A DNA stretch of 36,066 bases from Deltaproteobacteria bacterium HGW-Deltaproteobacteria-19 (lineage in GTDB: Bacteria; Desulfobacterota; Syntrophia; Syntrophales; PHBD01), in assembly GCA_002841865.1 (NCBI GenBank), contig PHBD01000030.1, positions 1 to 36,066 on the forward strand, given 5' to 3'. Position 1 is the first letter of the stretch. Each line of letters begins with the position of its first letter. The position numbers were made by a program, and so were the translations under genes. Shown one piece after another: positions 25,202 to 34,458 of the stretch. The notes below the pieces were generated by a model. That model did no database searches. It had not been told where the DNA came from and saw nothing but the letters and a program-made list of their open reading frames with translations.

Positions 25202-26428
25202 CTATTTCCCTTTCTTCATGGCCAGCTTGAGGGCCGTGAAGAGTCCCTTTTCCCGGATGGCCTTCGCGGCGATCCCCCCGGGGGTGATCTCGAAGAACTT
25301 CTCCCCGTAGCGGGCGAGCCTGTCCTCGTCCAGGACGATGCCGAGACCCGGGGCCTCCGGCAACGGAACGGTGCCGTCGGGAGAGATGCGGATCGGCTCC
25401 GCCAGGATCCCGTCGCGGTACTCGGGGATCCAGGCGGGCGGTTCATAAGGGTACTCGAGAGGGGGTTTCCGGGGACCCGCGGCGTAGAGCTGGAGATTGA
25501 CGAGAAAGCCGATGCCGTTCGTCCAGGTGTGGGGACTGAAGTCCAGGCCCTGGGCGGCGCAGGCGTCCATGACCTTCTTCGAGTCGCCGATGCCGCCGCC
25601 CATCGTGGCGTCGGGCTGGTAGATGTCGAAGCTCCCCTTCTCCAGCATGATCTTGTACTCCTGCCAGCCGGCGTTGAGTTCCGCCCCGGCGATGGGAACG
25701 TCGGAGCGGCGGCGGAGTTCCGCCAACTCGTCCCAGGCGTACATGTCCAGGGGCTCCTCGAGCCAGGAGACCCCAAGGTCCTTGCCGGCCCGGGCGAATT
25801 CGGCGGCCCGCTCGAGATCCCAGACCGGCGGCTTCTCGATGATCGTGACAGGCCAGCCCTGGTTGGCGTCGACGCCGATCTCCATGGAGTCCCCCACGGC
25901 CCGGCGGACTGCCTCTACCTGGGTGACGTCCTCCTTGAGCGTGGCGCCGTGGACCCGGAGCTTCACCGTCCGGAACCCCATCTCCCGGAGGCGGAGCACC
26001 TCCTCGGCCCGCTGTGCCGGGGGATGGACCTCGCCGGTGGAGGCGTAGACGGGGACGGGCCGGTCATCCGTGCCGCCGAGGAGCGCCCGGACGGTCTTCC
26101 CCTCCGCCTTGCCCCGGATGTCCCAGCAGGCCGCCTCGATCCAGTAGTTTCGCCAGCCCAGATAGCTGATTTCACGGAGGCGCCGGCGGACCAAGTCGAT
26201 GTCCGTCGGGTCCAGGCCGATCAGGTAGGGGCCGATGAGTCCGCCCAGGCCTTCCCGCTCCCGCTCGAAGGCCATGCCGGCCGAGAGACCCTGGAGCCCT
26301 CCGTCGGTGGTGAGGCGGATCAGGGTGAAGCGGTTCACCGTCTGGGGATAGCCGGGAATCCAGGACGGCCAGAAGGATTTGGGCAGGGGGATGGCCACGT
26401 GGAATAGTTCGATCCGGTCGATTTTCAT
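25202..26428 (-). CDS. Enolase-superfamily enzyme (mandelate racemase-like)
   Basis: The 408-residue protein has a capping domain followed by a modified TIM barrel. The catalytic elements visible are VKLRVHG on strand 2, the metal ligands VDANQGW (Asp), WLEEPLD (Glu) and AGAELNAG (Glu), and SPHTWTNG with a His as in the mandelate racemase subgroup. Such enzymes abstract the alpha proton of a carboxylate, most often as sugar-acid dehydratases or racemases. The substrate is unknown. ATG 26428 is chosen because AAGGAG precedes it; an in-frame ATG at 26500 lacks a good site. It pairs with the zinc alcohol dehydrogenase downstream (10 nt), perhaps in a small catabolic unit. Confidence 0.82.
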   Translation of the reverse strand: MKIDRIELFHVAIPLPKSFWPSWIPGYPQTVNRFTLIRLTTDGGLQGLSAGMAFEREREGLGGLIGPYLIGLDPTDIDLVRRRLREISYLGWRNYWIEAACWDIRGKAEGKTVRALLGGTDDRPVPVYASTGEVHPPAQRAEEVLRLREMGFRTVKLRVHGATLKEDVTQVEAVRRAVGDSMEIGVDANQGWPVTIIEKPPVWDLERAAEFARAGKDLGVSWLEEPLDMYAWDELAELRRRSDVPIAGAELNAGWQEYKIMLEKGSFDIYQPDATMGGGIGDSKKVMDACAAQGLDFSPHTWTNGIGFLVNLQLYAAGPRKPPLEYPYEPPAWIPEYRDGILAEPIRISPDGTVPLPEAPGLGIVLDEDRLARYGEKFFEITPGGIAAKAIREKGLFTALKLAMKKGK

Positions 26429-26525
26429 GGCAGTCTCCTTTCTCTTTAAAAAAAGAATTCGATCGATCGCGCCTTTGGGCGGCGCGCTCGTTTCCGCCAC
26501 GGATGAGAAGCCGGGGGCAGGCCGA

Positions 26526-27431
26526 TCAGGCGATGCGTCCGATCAGTTCTTCCAGTTCCTCCCGGTTGAACCGGTAAGCAATCCGGCAGAAGTGACAGTT
26601 CACCTTGGCCTCTCCCTGCTCTTCCAGCATCTCCTTGAGCTCGTCGGCCCCCAGGCTCAACAGGACCCGTTCGATCCGGCTGCGGCTGCAGGAGCACCGG
26701 AGGGTCAGGGGCTGGGTCTCCAGGATGCGGAACGGGATTTCGGAGAAGATGTCCCGGAACAGGTCTTCCGGAGTCTTTCCTTCCCGGAGAAGCGTAGTAA
26801 CGGGGGGCATCGCCTCCAGGCGCGAAGCGATGCGTTCCACCGTCTCCGGATCCGGCGGGGGGAGCGACTGGACCAGGAACCCCCCGGCGGCGGACACTCG
26901 GCCTTCGGATTCCACGTAAACGCCCAGGGCGACGGCGGAGGGGATCTGTTCAGATTCGAGGAGATAGTAGGCCAGGTCCTGGGCGATCTCGCCGGAACGG
27001 AGGCGAACGATGCCCTGGCAGGGCTCCTTCAGGCCGAGGTCCTTCAGGACCGTCAGGAAGCCGTTTATCCCCAGAGCGCCGGAGACGTCCAGCTTTCCAC
27101 CCCGGTCGGGCACATCGGCCCCCGGGTTCTGGACATAGCCGCGGACGCAGCCGTTCCGCTCCGCTTCCACCACGATCTTACCCAGCGGGCCGTCGGCCTC
27201 GAACTTTACGGCCAGTCCCTGACCTTCCTTGAGGAGAGAGGCAAGGAGCGCCCCACCGGTGAGAGCGCGTCCGAGAGCGGCGGCAGCCACCGGGGATGTC
27301 CTGTGGCGTCGGGCAGACCGGGCGACAAGATCCGTGGTGACGCAGGCCAGGGCCAGGACCCTGCCGTCTTCAGACATGGCCCGGACCAGGTAGCTCTTCG
27401 AGTCATCTCGTCCTGAAGGTGTTGTGATCAT
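26526..27431 (-). CDS. hslO: Redox-regulated chaperone Hsp33
   Basis: Hsp33 is a cytoplasmic holdase activated by oxidative unfolding when its zinc-bound cysteines form disulfides. The 301-residue protein has the N-terminal core (RHRTSPVAAAALGRAL, then GPLGKIVVEAE and a GINGFLTVLKDLG segment). The C-terminal zinc switch is complete: CSC near residue 229 and CHFC near 262, giving the CXC-X(n)-CXXC pattern. In an anaerobe it would protect against air or hypochlorite exposure. ATG 27431 gives the normal N-terminus; an upstream frame extension has no ribosome-binding site. It is transcribed away from the HdrA operon. Confidence 0.92.
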   Translation of the reverse strand: MITTPSGRDDSKSYLVRAMSEDGRVLALACVTTDLVARSARRHRTSPVAAAALGRALTGGALLASLLKEGQGLAVKFEADGPLGKIVVEAERNGCVRGYVQNPGADVPDRGGKLDVSGALGINGFLTVLKDLGLKEPCQGIVRLRSGEIAQDLAYYLLESEQIPSAVALGVYVESEGRVSAAGGFLVQSLPPPDPETVERIASRLEAMPPVTTLLREGKTPEDLFRDIFSEIPFRILETQPLTLRCSCSRSRIERVLLSLGADELKEMLEEQGEAKVNCHFCRIAYRFNREELEELIGRIA

Positions 27432-27775
27432 GGTTTCTGCCTGGGGCTTGGTGAGCGTTTCGGGCCTCTCGAATGAGCCCTGCGGGCGATCTTCATGACC
27501 CGGGGATGTAACAAAAAACCCTTTACGTTGCAAGTGGTTGTTCTCTTTCAGGGGTCTGTGTCAGGTATTCAATTGGGGGGTGAAATCGACTTGACAGAAC
27601 GCCCTAATCATGGTAGCGGCACCGACGGCTTAAGGCCCCTCCATGAGGGGCGACGTGTCAGGCCTGTTCTCTATTAAAGGTCCGCATTTCCGCCCATTTC
27701 AGATTCTGTCGTTTCATCCGGGGCGGGATGACGGGACGCACGCAAACATTCTGAGATATCCCGAGGTGGTGTCCA
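27432..27775. promoter_or_regulatory. Divergent intergenic region between hslO and the HdrA operon
   Basis: This 344-nt stretch holds no convincing gene. On the plus strand there is a perfect TTGACA (27591-27596), but the hexamer at the right distance (TAGCGG, with an extended-type TG before it) is poor. Two inverted repeats follow: GCCCCT-CCATG-AGGGGC (27635-27651) and TCATCC-GGGGCG-GGATGA (27714-27731), either of which could be an operator or an RNA hairpin in the leader of the HdrA gene. GAGGTGG before the GTG at 27776 is the ribosome-binding site. The local AT content is higher than in the flanking genes, as expected for a promoter region. Confidence 0.35.
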
Positions 27776-30700
27776 GTGGCTCAAGCAAGTGAAAAAATCG
27801 GTGCGGTCATGGTGGTGGGATCCGGAATCGCCGGCATTCAGGCGTCTCTGGATCTGGCAAACTCCGGCTTGAAGGTTTACCTGGTGGAAAAAGGCATCAG
27901 CATCGGCGGCGTCATGGCCCAGCTTGACAAGACCTTTCCCACCAACGACTGTTCCGCCTGCATCCTCTCCCCGAAGCTGGTGGAAGTGGGCCGGCATCCC
28001 AATGTGGAGATTCTCACCCGGCGGACTGTCGAGTCCGTCGAGGGCGAACCGGGCCACTTCAAGGTCCGGATGACGAAGGCGCCGCGGTTCATCGACCTCT
28101 CCAAGTGTACCGGCTGCGGTGACTGCGCCAATGTATGCCCCATCTCCGTTCCTTCCGACTTCAACGAAAACCTGAGCGAGCGGAAGGCCACCTACCGGCA
28201 TTTCCCCCAGGCCATTCCCAGCGGCTTCGCCATCGACAAGCTCGGCACCTCTCCCTGCAAGGCGAACTGCCCGACCCACATCAGCGTTCAGGGGTATGTC
28301 GCCCTCATCGCCACGGGGAAATTCAAGGAAGCGCTGAAGCTCATCAAAAAAGACAACCCGTTCCCCATCGTCTGCGGCCGGGTCTGCAACCATCCCTGCG
28401 AGACCGCCTGTATGCGCGGCAAAGTGGACGAGCCCATCGACATCATGCACCTGAAGCGGTTTGTGGCCGATCTCGATCTGAAGGACGAGACCCGCTACAT
28501 TCCCGATAAGAAGGAGAGCAAGGGGAAGAAGGTGGCCGTTGTAGGCGCCGGCCCCGCTGGTTTGACCTGTGCCTACTACCTGGCCGCCGAGGGCTATGAC
28601 GTCGAGGTCTTCGAATCCCTCCCCGTGGCCGGCGGCTGGCTGGCGGTGGGTATTCCCGAGTACCGTCTCCCCAAGGACGTCCTCCGGGCCGAGATCAAGG
28701 TCATCGAGGACCTGGGGGTCAAGATCCACCTGAACAGGCCCGTGGGCAAGGACCTTCCCTTCGTCCAGCTCCAGAAGGACTTTGACGCCGTCTTCATCGG
28801 CTGCGGAACCGTCAACAGCAGCAAGCTGAACATCCCCGGAGAAGACATGCAGGGCGTCATCCACGGCGTCGATTACCTGAAGCGGGTGAACCTGGGCGAG
28901 AAGGTCTTCCTGGGCGACAAGGTTGCCGTGGTTGGCGGCGGGAACGTCGCCATGGACGCCGTCCGGACGGCCATCCGCACGGGTTCGAAGGATGTCTTCA
29001 TCCTCTACCGCCGGTCCCGCGCGGAAATGCCCGCCGCACCGGAGGAGATCGAGGAGGCCCTGGAAGAGGGCATCAAGATGGAATTCCTCGTGGCCCCCAA
29101 GCGGGTCGTGGGAGAGGGCGGAAAGGTCACGGGCATCGAGTGCACCCGGATGGAGCTGGGCGAGCCCGACGCCAGCGGCCGCAGGCGGCCCATCGAGATA
29201 AAGGGATCCGAGTTTGTCGTTCCCTGTGATGCCCTGATTCCCGCCATCGGCCAGGAGGCGGACCTGGGTTTCGTGACGCCGGAGAGCGGCGTCGCCATCA
29301 ACAAGTGGAAAAACTTCGACGTCGACGGTGTGACCTTCGCGACGAACGTCCCCGGTGTCTTTGCCGGCGGCGACGTGGTCACGGGTCCGCAGACGGTCGT
29401 GAAGGCCGTCTTCGCCGGGAAGGAAGCGGCGGTGTCCATCGATCGTTATCTTCAGGGCGAGGACATGGCAGCCGGTCGGGCGAAAGACTGGACCAAGGAC
29501 CTGGCTGACAAGGCCGACGTGAGCGCCGTTCCGAAGGCCCCCCGGGCGAAGTATCCCCACATGAAGCCCGAAGAGCGGCGGACCACCTTCCAGGAAGTCG
29601 GCATCGGCTTCGACGAGGAGGAGGCCGTCCGGGAAGCCCAGCGCTGCCTCGCCTGCGGCATCTGCTCCGAGTGCTACCAGTGCGTCGATGCCTGTATTGC
29701 GAAGGCGATCAACCATGACGATACGTTCGAGGAAGAGACCATCGAGGTCGGCGCCGTTATCGCCGCCCCGGGTTTCGAGACCTTCGACGCCTCCATCCGC
29801 GGCGAATACGGCTTCGGCACCTACGCCAACGTCGTGACGGCCATCCAGTTCGAGCGGATCCTTTCCGCCTCGGGTCCCTACTTCGGGCACGTCCAGCGCA
29901 TCTCCGACGGTAAGGAACCCAAGAAGATCGCCTTCATCCAGTGCGTGGGCTCCCGCGACACCTCCTGCGGAAACAGTTGGTGCTCCTCCGTGTGCTGCAT
30001 GTATGCGACGAAAGAGGCCATCATCGGCAAGGAGCACGCCAAGGAGCTGGAGCCGACGATCTTCTTCATGGACATCCGGGCCCACGGCAAAGACTTCGAC
30101 CGCTTTGTCAACCGGGCGAAAAACGAATACGGGATCCGGTACATCCGCTCCATGCCCTCCAGCGTCAAGGAGCTCCAGCAGTCCAAGAACCTGCTTCTGA
30201 AATACGTCACCGAGGACGGAAAGCTCGTCGAGGAAGAGTTCGAGATGGTGGTCCTTTCTGTCGGCCTCACGCCTCCCCCGGAGGCGGCGAAGCTGGCCAA
30301 GGCCCTCGGAATCGACCTGGAGGAGCACGGCTTTTGCCGGACCGCCCTCGAGAATCCCGTCCAGACCACCCGGGGCGGCGTCTTTGTCTGCGGTGCCTTC
30401 GGCGGGCCCAAGGACATCCCCGAGACGGTCATGGAGGCATCCAGTGCCGCTGCCTGCGCCTCCGGACTCCTGGCTGAACGCCGAGGCACGATGATCACCG
30501 AAGAAGAGTTGCCGCTGGAGACGGACATCCGCGGGGTCGGCCCCCGGACGGGCGTCTTCGTCTGCCACTGCGGCATCAACATCGGCGGCGTGGTCGACGT
30601 CCCGGGAGTTGTCGAGTACGCCAAGACCCTGCCCAACGTGGTCTTCGCCACGGATAACCTCTTCACCTGTTCCCAGGACACGGCTGTGAAGATGGGCGAG

Positions 30701-32200
30701 GTCATCAAGGAGCAGAACCTGACGCGCGTTGTCGTCGCCTCCTGCTCCCCCCGGACCCACGAGGGTCTTTTCCAGGAGAACTGCGAGAAGGCGGGGCTCA
30801 ACCGCTACCTCTTCGAGATGGCGAACATCCGGGACCAGGATTCGTGGGTCCATATGCATGAGCCCGAGGCGGCCACCGAGAAGGCCAAGGACCTGGTCAG
30901 AATGTCCATCGCCAAAGCCCAGTTCCTGAAGCCCCTGAAGCCGGGACAACTGGGTGTCAACAAGAACGTCCTCATCATCGGCGGCGGGCTGGCGGGCATC
31001 ACTGCGGCCCTCTCCTTCGCGGACCAGGGATTCCAGTCCTACATCGTCGAGAAGAAACCTTCCCTGGGCGGAAATTACGCGAGCCTGTATTACACCCTCG
31101 AGGGGCTGGACACGAAGAAGCACCTGGCGGGCCTGATCGATCGGGTGAAGAAGAGCGAGCTGATCCAGGTCTATACGGGAACGGAGATCAAGAAGATCGA
31201 AGGCTTCATCGGCAACTACAAGACCACCATCACCACCAAGGATGGAGAGAATCAGTTCGAGCACGGCGTCGTCATCGTGGCCACCGGCGGTTACGAGCTG
31301 GAGACGAAGGAATACCTGTACGGCCAGTCGGACCGCGTGTTGACCCAGCGCGACCTGGAGAAGATGATCGCGGAAAAGGACGCGAAGGCCACGGCGGCCA
31401 AGAGCATCACGATGATCCAGTGCGTCGGGTCCCGCATCCCGGAACGCCCCTACTGCAGCCGCTACTGCTGTTCAGAGGCGATGAAAAACGCCCTGAAGCT
31501 CAAGGAGATGGACCCGGAAAAGGACGTCACGGTCATCTACCGCGATATCCGGACCTTCGGCCTCAAGGAGGACTACTACAAGAAGGCCCGGGAACTGAAC
31601 GTTAAGTTCGTCCGGTACGACGAGGACCGGAAACCCGAGGTGAGAGCCGAGGGAGACAAGCTGGTGATCCGCCTGCTCGATCCCATCCTCAACGAGACGG
31701 TGGAGTTGAAGACGGATCTCCTCGCGCTCAGCGTCGGCACCGTTCCGAACCCGGAAAACGCGGAAATCGGAAAGATGCTCAAGGTGCCGACCAACCAGGA
31801 CGGATTCTTCCTGGAGGCCCACGTGAAACTCCGTCCGGTCGATTTTGCCACCGATGGCGTCTTCATGTGCGGCATGGCCCATGCGCCGAAGCTCAGCGAG
31901 GACTCCATCGTGCAGGCCAACGCAGCGGTATCCCGGGCCTGCACGATCCTGACGAAAGACTTCATCGAAGCCGAGGGAAAGACGGCTTATGTCAACAAGG
32001 AGCGATGCGCTGCCTGCGGGCTCTGCGAGGCCAACTGTCCCTTCAGCGCCATCGCCGTGGACCTTGCTGAGGGGTGCGCAGCAGTCAATGCCGTCCTCTG
32101 CAAGGGCTGCGGGGTTTGCACGGCATCCTGCCGCATGAACGCCGTGGACCTTAACGGCTTCAACAACGAGGAAGTGCTGGCGCAGATCGCCGCCATGTAA
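27776..32200 (+). CDS. hdrA: Giant HdrA (HdrL-type): tandem HdrA with inserted GltD/NfnB-like NAD(P)H module
   Basis: This 1474-residue flavin/Fe-S protein would be the bifurcating core of the complex. Order: first HdrA-like FAD motif (GSGIAGIQASLDLA, about 15) and CTGCGDCANVCP (about 112). A complete GltD/NfnB-type unit follows (CKANCPTH about 161, CNHPCETACMRG, FAD motif VVGAGPAGLTCAYY about 252, NAD(P) motif VVGGGNVAMDAV about 381). Then come CLACGICSECYQC (about 624) and CGNSWCSSVCC (about 732). A second, full HdrA begins near 925 (VCHCGINIGG), with FAD motif IIGGGLAGITAAL (about 1064), CSRYCC (about 1228) and two C-terminal ferredoxin motifs (CAACGLCEANCP, CKGCGVCTASC). The start is GTG. 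The GltD unit implies direct NAD(P)H exchange. All HdrA cysteines are Cys, not selenocysteine. Confidence 0.9.
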   Translation: MAQASEKIGAVMVVGSGIAGIQASLDLANSGLKVYLVEKGISIGGVMAQLDKTFPTNDCSACILSPKLVEVGRHPNVEILTRRTVESVEGEPGHFKVRMTKAPRFIDLSKCTGCGDCANVCPISVPSDFNENLSERKATYRHFPQAIPSGFAIDKLGTSPCKANCPTHISVQGYVALIATGKFKEALKLIKKDNPFPIVCGRVCNHPCETACMRGKVDEPIDIMHLKRFVADLDLKDETRYIPDKKESKGKKVAVVGAGPAGLTCAYYLAAEGYDVEVFESLPVAGGWLAVGIPEYRLPKDVLRAEIKVIEDLGVKIHLNRPVGKDLPFVQLQKDFDAVFIGCGTVNSSKLNIPGEDMQGVIHGVDYLKRVNLGEKVFLGDKVAVVGGGNVAMDAVRTAIRTGSKDVFILYRRSRAEMPAAPEEIEEALEEGIKMEFLVAPKRVVGEGGKVTGIECTRMELGEPDASGRRRPIEIKGSEFVVPCDALIPAIGQEADLGFVTPESGVAINKWKNFDVDGVTFATNVPGVFAGGDVVTGPQTVVKAVFAGKEAAVSIDRYLQGEDMAAGRAKDWTKDLADKADVSAVPKAPRAKYPHMKPEERRTTFQEVGIGFDEEEAVREAQRCLACGICSECYQCVDACIAKAINHDDTFEEETIEVGAVIAAPGFETFDASIRGEYGFGTYANVVTAIQFERILSASGPYFGHVQRISDGKEPKKIAFIQCVGSRDTSCGNSWCSSVCCMYATKEAIIGKEHAKELEPTIFFMDIRAHGKDFDRFVNRAKNEYGIRYIRSMPSSVKELQQSKNLLLKYVTEDGKLVEEEFEMVVLSVGLTPPPEAAKLAKALGIDLEEHGFCRTALENPVQTTRGGVFVCGAFGGPKDIPETVMEASSAAACASGLLAERRGTMITEEELPLETDIRGVGPRTGVFVCHCGINIGGVVDVPGVVEYAKTLPNVVFATDNLFTCSQDTAVKMGEVIKEQNLTRVVVASCSPRTHEGLFQENCEKAGLNRYLFEMANIRDQDSWVHMHEPEAATEKAKDLVRMSIAKAQFLKPLKPGQLGVNKNVLIIGGGLAGITAALSFADQGFQSYIVEKKPSLGGNYASLYYTLEGLDTKKHLAGLIDRVKKSELIQVYTGTEIKKIEGFIGNYKTTITTKDGENQFEHGVVIVATGGYELETKEYLYGQSDRVLTQRDLEKMIAEKDAKATAAKSITMIQCVGSRIPERPYCSRYCCSEAMKNALKLKEMDPEKDVTVIYRDIRTFGLKEDYYKKARELNVKFVRYDEDRKPEVRAEGDKLVIRLLDPILNETVELKTDLLALSVGTVPNPENAEIGKMLKVPTNQDGFFLEAHVKLRPVDFATDGVFMCGMAHAPKLSEDSIVQANAAVSRACTILTKDFIEAEGKTAYVNKERCAACGLCEANCPFSAIAVDLAEGCAAVNAVLCKGCGVCTASCRMNAVDLNGFNNEEVLAQIAAM

Positions 32201-32252
32201 CGGGCGGCGGGGATACGCGGCTGAATTGAATCCCAAGAGAAACGGAGCCGAT

Positions 32253-32690
32253 ATGTCTGGACAAGAAGCCAAGGAAAACTGGGAGCCGAAAATCGTGGCC
32301 ATCGTCTGCAACTGGTGCACCTACGCCGGGGCGGACCTGGCCGGAATCAGCCGGATCCAGTATCCTCCGAACGTTCGCATCATCCGCGTCCCCTGCACGG
32401 GACGGATCAATCCCTTTTACGTCGTGAAGGCCCTTCAGGAAGGGGCCGACGGCGTCCTGGTTTCCGGCTGCCACCCCGGTGAATGCCACTATCTGTCGGG
32501 TAACCTGTCGGCCCGCCGGAAATTCGCCACGCTGAAACGTTTCCTCTCCTACATCGGCCTGGAGGGGGATCGGACCATCTTCACGTGGGTGTCCGCCTCT
32601 GAAGGGGAACGGTTCGCCAAGGTCATCAAGGGGGTGACGGAGCGGGTGACCGCCCTCGGGCCGGCAAACAAGCTGGTGAAAAAGCTCTGA
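32253..32690 (+). CDS. MvhD/FlxD-like [2Fe-2S] electron-transfer subunit
   Basis: The 145-residue protein has the five conserved cysteines of the methyl-viologen-reducing hydrogenase delta family: CNWCTYAG near residue 20, VPCTGRI near 46, and GCHPGECHY near 70. In HdrA-containing complexes this subunit carries electrons between HdrA and the NAD(P)H-, formate- or hydrogen-oxidising partner. No hydrogenase genes are visible, so the partner here is more likely the Flx-type proteins. ATG 32253 follows GGAG; an upstream in-frame TTG/ATG extension is not typical of the family. It lies 52 nt after the giant hdrA. Confidence 0.9.
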   Translation: MSGQEAKENWEPKIVAIVCNWCTYAGADLAGISRIQYPPNVRIIRVPCTGRINPFYVVKALQEGADGVLVSGCHPGECHYLSGNLSARRKFATLKRFLSYIGLEGDRTIFTWVSASEGERFAKVIKGVTERVTALGPANKLVKKL

Positions 32691-32817
32691 GCCGTTGGGA
32701 GCCGCCCCGGCGGATCAATGGCATCCGGTGAGGGAAACCGATCCGGAAACGGTTCGGCCGGGCGCAGGGTACCAGACGAAATTTCGTATTCAACTCGAAG
32801 ACGAGGACTCGAACAAA

Positions 32818-33825
32818 GTGGAAAACATTCAGAAAAAGCTACGGGAAGAGGCAGGTAGGCTCCTGGAGGAGAAGAAGGTGGATGTCATCGTCGGCTACGA
32901 GGCGGGAACACTGCCCGCAACGGCGACTCCCTGTTTCATCACCCTTCCGGAAGAAGCCCAGAAGCTGGTGTGGAATTCCTTCTGCACACAGAACCTTGCC
33001 AAGTTCGTCCACGACATGATCTCCCAGCATCGGAATGCGCAGAAGCGGGTCAAACCCGAGGACCGGAAGAAAAAAGTGGTCGGTGTGGTGGCCCGGGGCT
33101 GTACGAGCCGGTCCATTGTCCTTTGTCTCCAGGAGAGGCAGTACAATCGGGACGAGGTCGTGATCCTCGGCGTGCCCTGCACGGGATATGTGGAACGGAA
33201 GAAGCTCTCGGCAGCCCTCGGTGGCGAGGAAGTTCTCGAAGCAATCGTCGCCGGCGACTCGATCACCGTGAAAACGCCCGCCGGCGAAAAGAAACTGGCC
33301 CTGAAGGATGCCCTGGCAGACTGCTGTCTCACCTGCCGCTTCAACAATCCGGTCATCTCGGACGTGATGCTTGGAGAGAATGCCGCACCCATGGACGCCG
33401 ACCGGGAATATGAGGAAGTGACGGCCTTCGAAAACCTCCCGATCGAGGAGCGCTGGGCCTATTTCGAGAAGGAGATGGCCAAGTGCATCCGTTGTTACGC
33501 CTGCCGACAGGCCTGCCCGTCCTGTTATTGCGCCATCTGCTTCATGGACCAGAGCCAGCCCCAGTGGGTCGGTATCGGTGAGGACGCCACGGACACCCAG
33601 GTCTTTCAGCTCATGCGCCTCTATCACATGGTGGGCCGCTGCGTGGATTGCGGCTCCTGCGTGTCCGTCTGCCCCATGGGAGTGGACCTGAGAAAATTCC
33701 TCAAGAAACTCGACAAGGACGGCCTCGAGATGTTCAACAACCGGGTCGGTGCTTCGATGGAAGATGTTCCGCCGCTGTCGGCCTACAGCGAAAACGACAA
33801 GGACGATTTTATTTTCAATCCGTAG
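32818..33825 (+). CDS. FrhB/FlxC-like iron-sulfur protein
   Basis: About 335 residues. The first half resembles the FrhB/FdhB group of F420- or flavin-linked beta subunits (VDVIVGYEAG, VVGVVARGCTSR, ILGVPCTGYVERK, CCLTCRFNNP). The second half carries many cysteines arranged as CIRCYACRQACPSCYC and CVDCGSCVSVCP, i.e. two 4Fe-4S clusters plus extras. Such proteins occur in HdrABC-Flx gene sets of sulfate reducers and syntrophs, where they link HdrA to the NADH-oxidising Flx part. The start is uncertain: GTG 32818 gives a sensible N-terminus (VENIQKKLREEA) with GAGG upstream, while TTG 32695 would add 41 residues of atypical sequence. Confidence 0.78.
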   Translation: MENIQKKLREEAGRLLEEKKVDVIVGYEAGTLPATATPCFITLPEEAQKLVWNSFCTQNLAKFVHDMISQHRNAQKRVKPEDRKKKVVGVVARGCTSRSIVLCLQERQYNRDEVVILGVPCTGYVERKKLSAALGGEEVLEAIVAGDSITVKTPAGEKKLALKDALADCCLTCRFNNPVISDVMLGENAAPMDADREYEEVTAFENLPIEERWAYFEKEMAKCIRCYACRQACPSCYCAICFMDQSQPQWVGIGEDATDTQVFQLMRLYHMVGRCVDCGSCVSVCPMGVDLRKFLKKLDKDGLEMFNNRVGASMEDVPPLSAYSENDKDDFIFNP

Positions 33826-33901
33826 AGAAATGAGCAAGGTGATGGTCAAATCCTTCGGGTGCTGGCCGTTGACGGAAGATTGCGAGACGAACGGAGAGGA
33901 T

Positions 33902-34429
33902 ATGAAGACATTTCTCGATGAAGTGAACGAAAAAATCCACGGGGTCCCCATCCAGCGATGCTACCACTGCCGGAAATGTACCGCCGGCTGCCCCTTGGCC
34001 TCCGTCATGGAATACAACCCCAACAAGATCATCAAGATGATCCAGTTGGGAATGAAGGAGAAGGTACTGGGCAGCTCCACCATCTGGTTGTGCGCGTCCT
34101 GCGAGACCTGCATCACCCGCTGCCCGAACGAGGTGGACATCGCCCGCATGATGGATGCTCTCCGCGAGATGGCCATCGTCTCCGGCGTCGGAGCCCGGGA
34201 AAAGAACGTTCTCCATTTCCACGAGGCCTTCCTGGCGAACATTCGTTCCAACGGCCGCATCAATGAGACGATGATGACGGTCAATTACAAGCTCAAGTCG
34301 GGAGATCTTTTCTCCGATGCCGCAATGGGGATCAGCATGTTCATGAAGGGAAAGCTGGCACTGATCTCTCCCAAGACGAAGGATATCCAGTCCGTGCGGG
34401 GCATCTTCGATAAGACGAAGAACGCCTGA
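33902..34429 (+). CDS. hdrC: Heterodisulfide reductase subunit C-like
   Basis: HdrC bridges HdrA and HdrB with two 4Fe-4S clusters. The motifs CYHCRKCTAGCP and CASCETCITRCP are both complete, spaced about 45 residues apart as in the family, and the C-terminal part is helical (KLKSGDLFSDAAMGISMFMKG) like HdrC partners elsewhere. I prefer ATG 33902 (MKTFLDEVNEK), preceded by GGAGAGG, giving 175 residues; ATG 33830 would add a 24-residue stretch with two isolated cysteines that is unusual for HdrC and has a weak ribosome-binding site. The substrate in a bacterium without methanogenic thiols is unknown. Confidence 0.88.
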   Translation: MKTFLDEVNEKIHGVPIQRCYHCRKCTAGCPLASVMEYNPNKIIKMIQLGMKEKVLGSSTIWLCASCETCITRCPNEVDIARMMDALREMAIVSGVGAREKNVLHFHEAFLANIRSNGRINETMMTVNYKLKSGDLFSDAAMGISMFMKGKLALISPKTKDIQSVRGIFDKTKNA

Positions 34430-34458
34430 CGCAACAGTCCACCTGAAGGAGGCACGCG

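Noticed and set aside
29930-30000. Selenocysteine in the HdrA cysteine motif
   Set aside because: Some HdrA proteins carry Sec here, but no in-frame TGA is present and all positions are Cys.
27674-31264. A frame of nearly 1200 codons open on the strand opposite the giant hdrA gene
   Set aside because: It is the mirror of a high-GC gene with strong third-position bias. Its translation is rich in Gly, Asp, Val, His and Leu without domain motifs, whereas the plus-strand protein has many recognisable ones.
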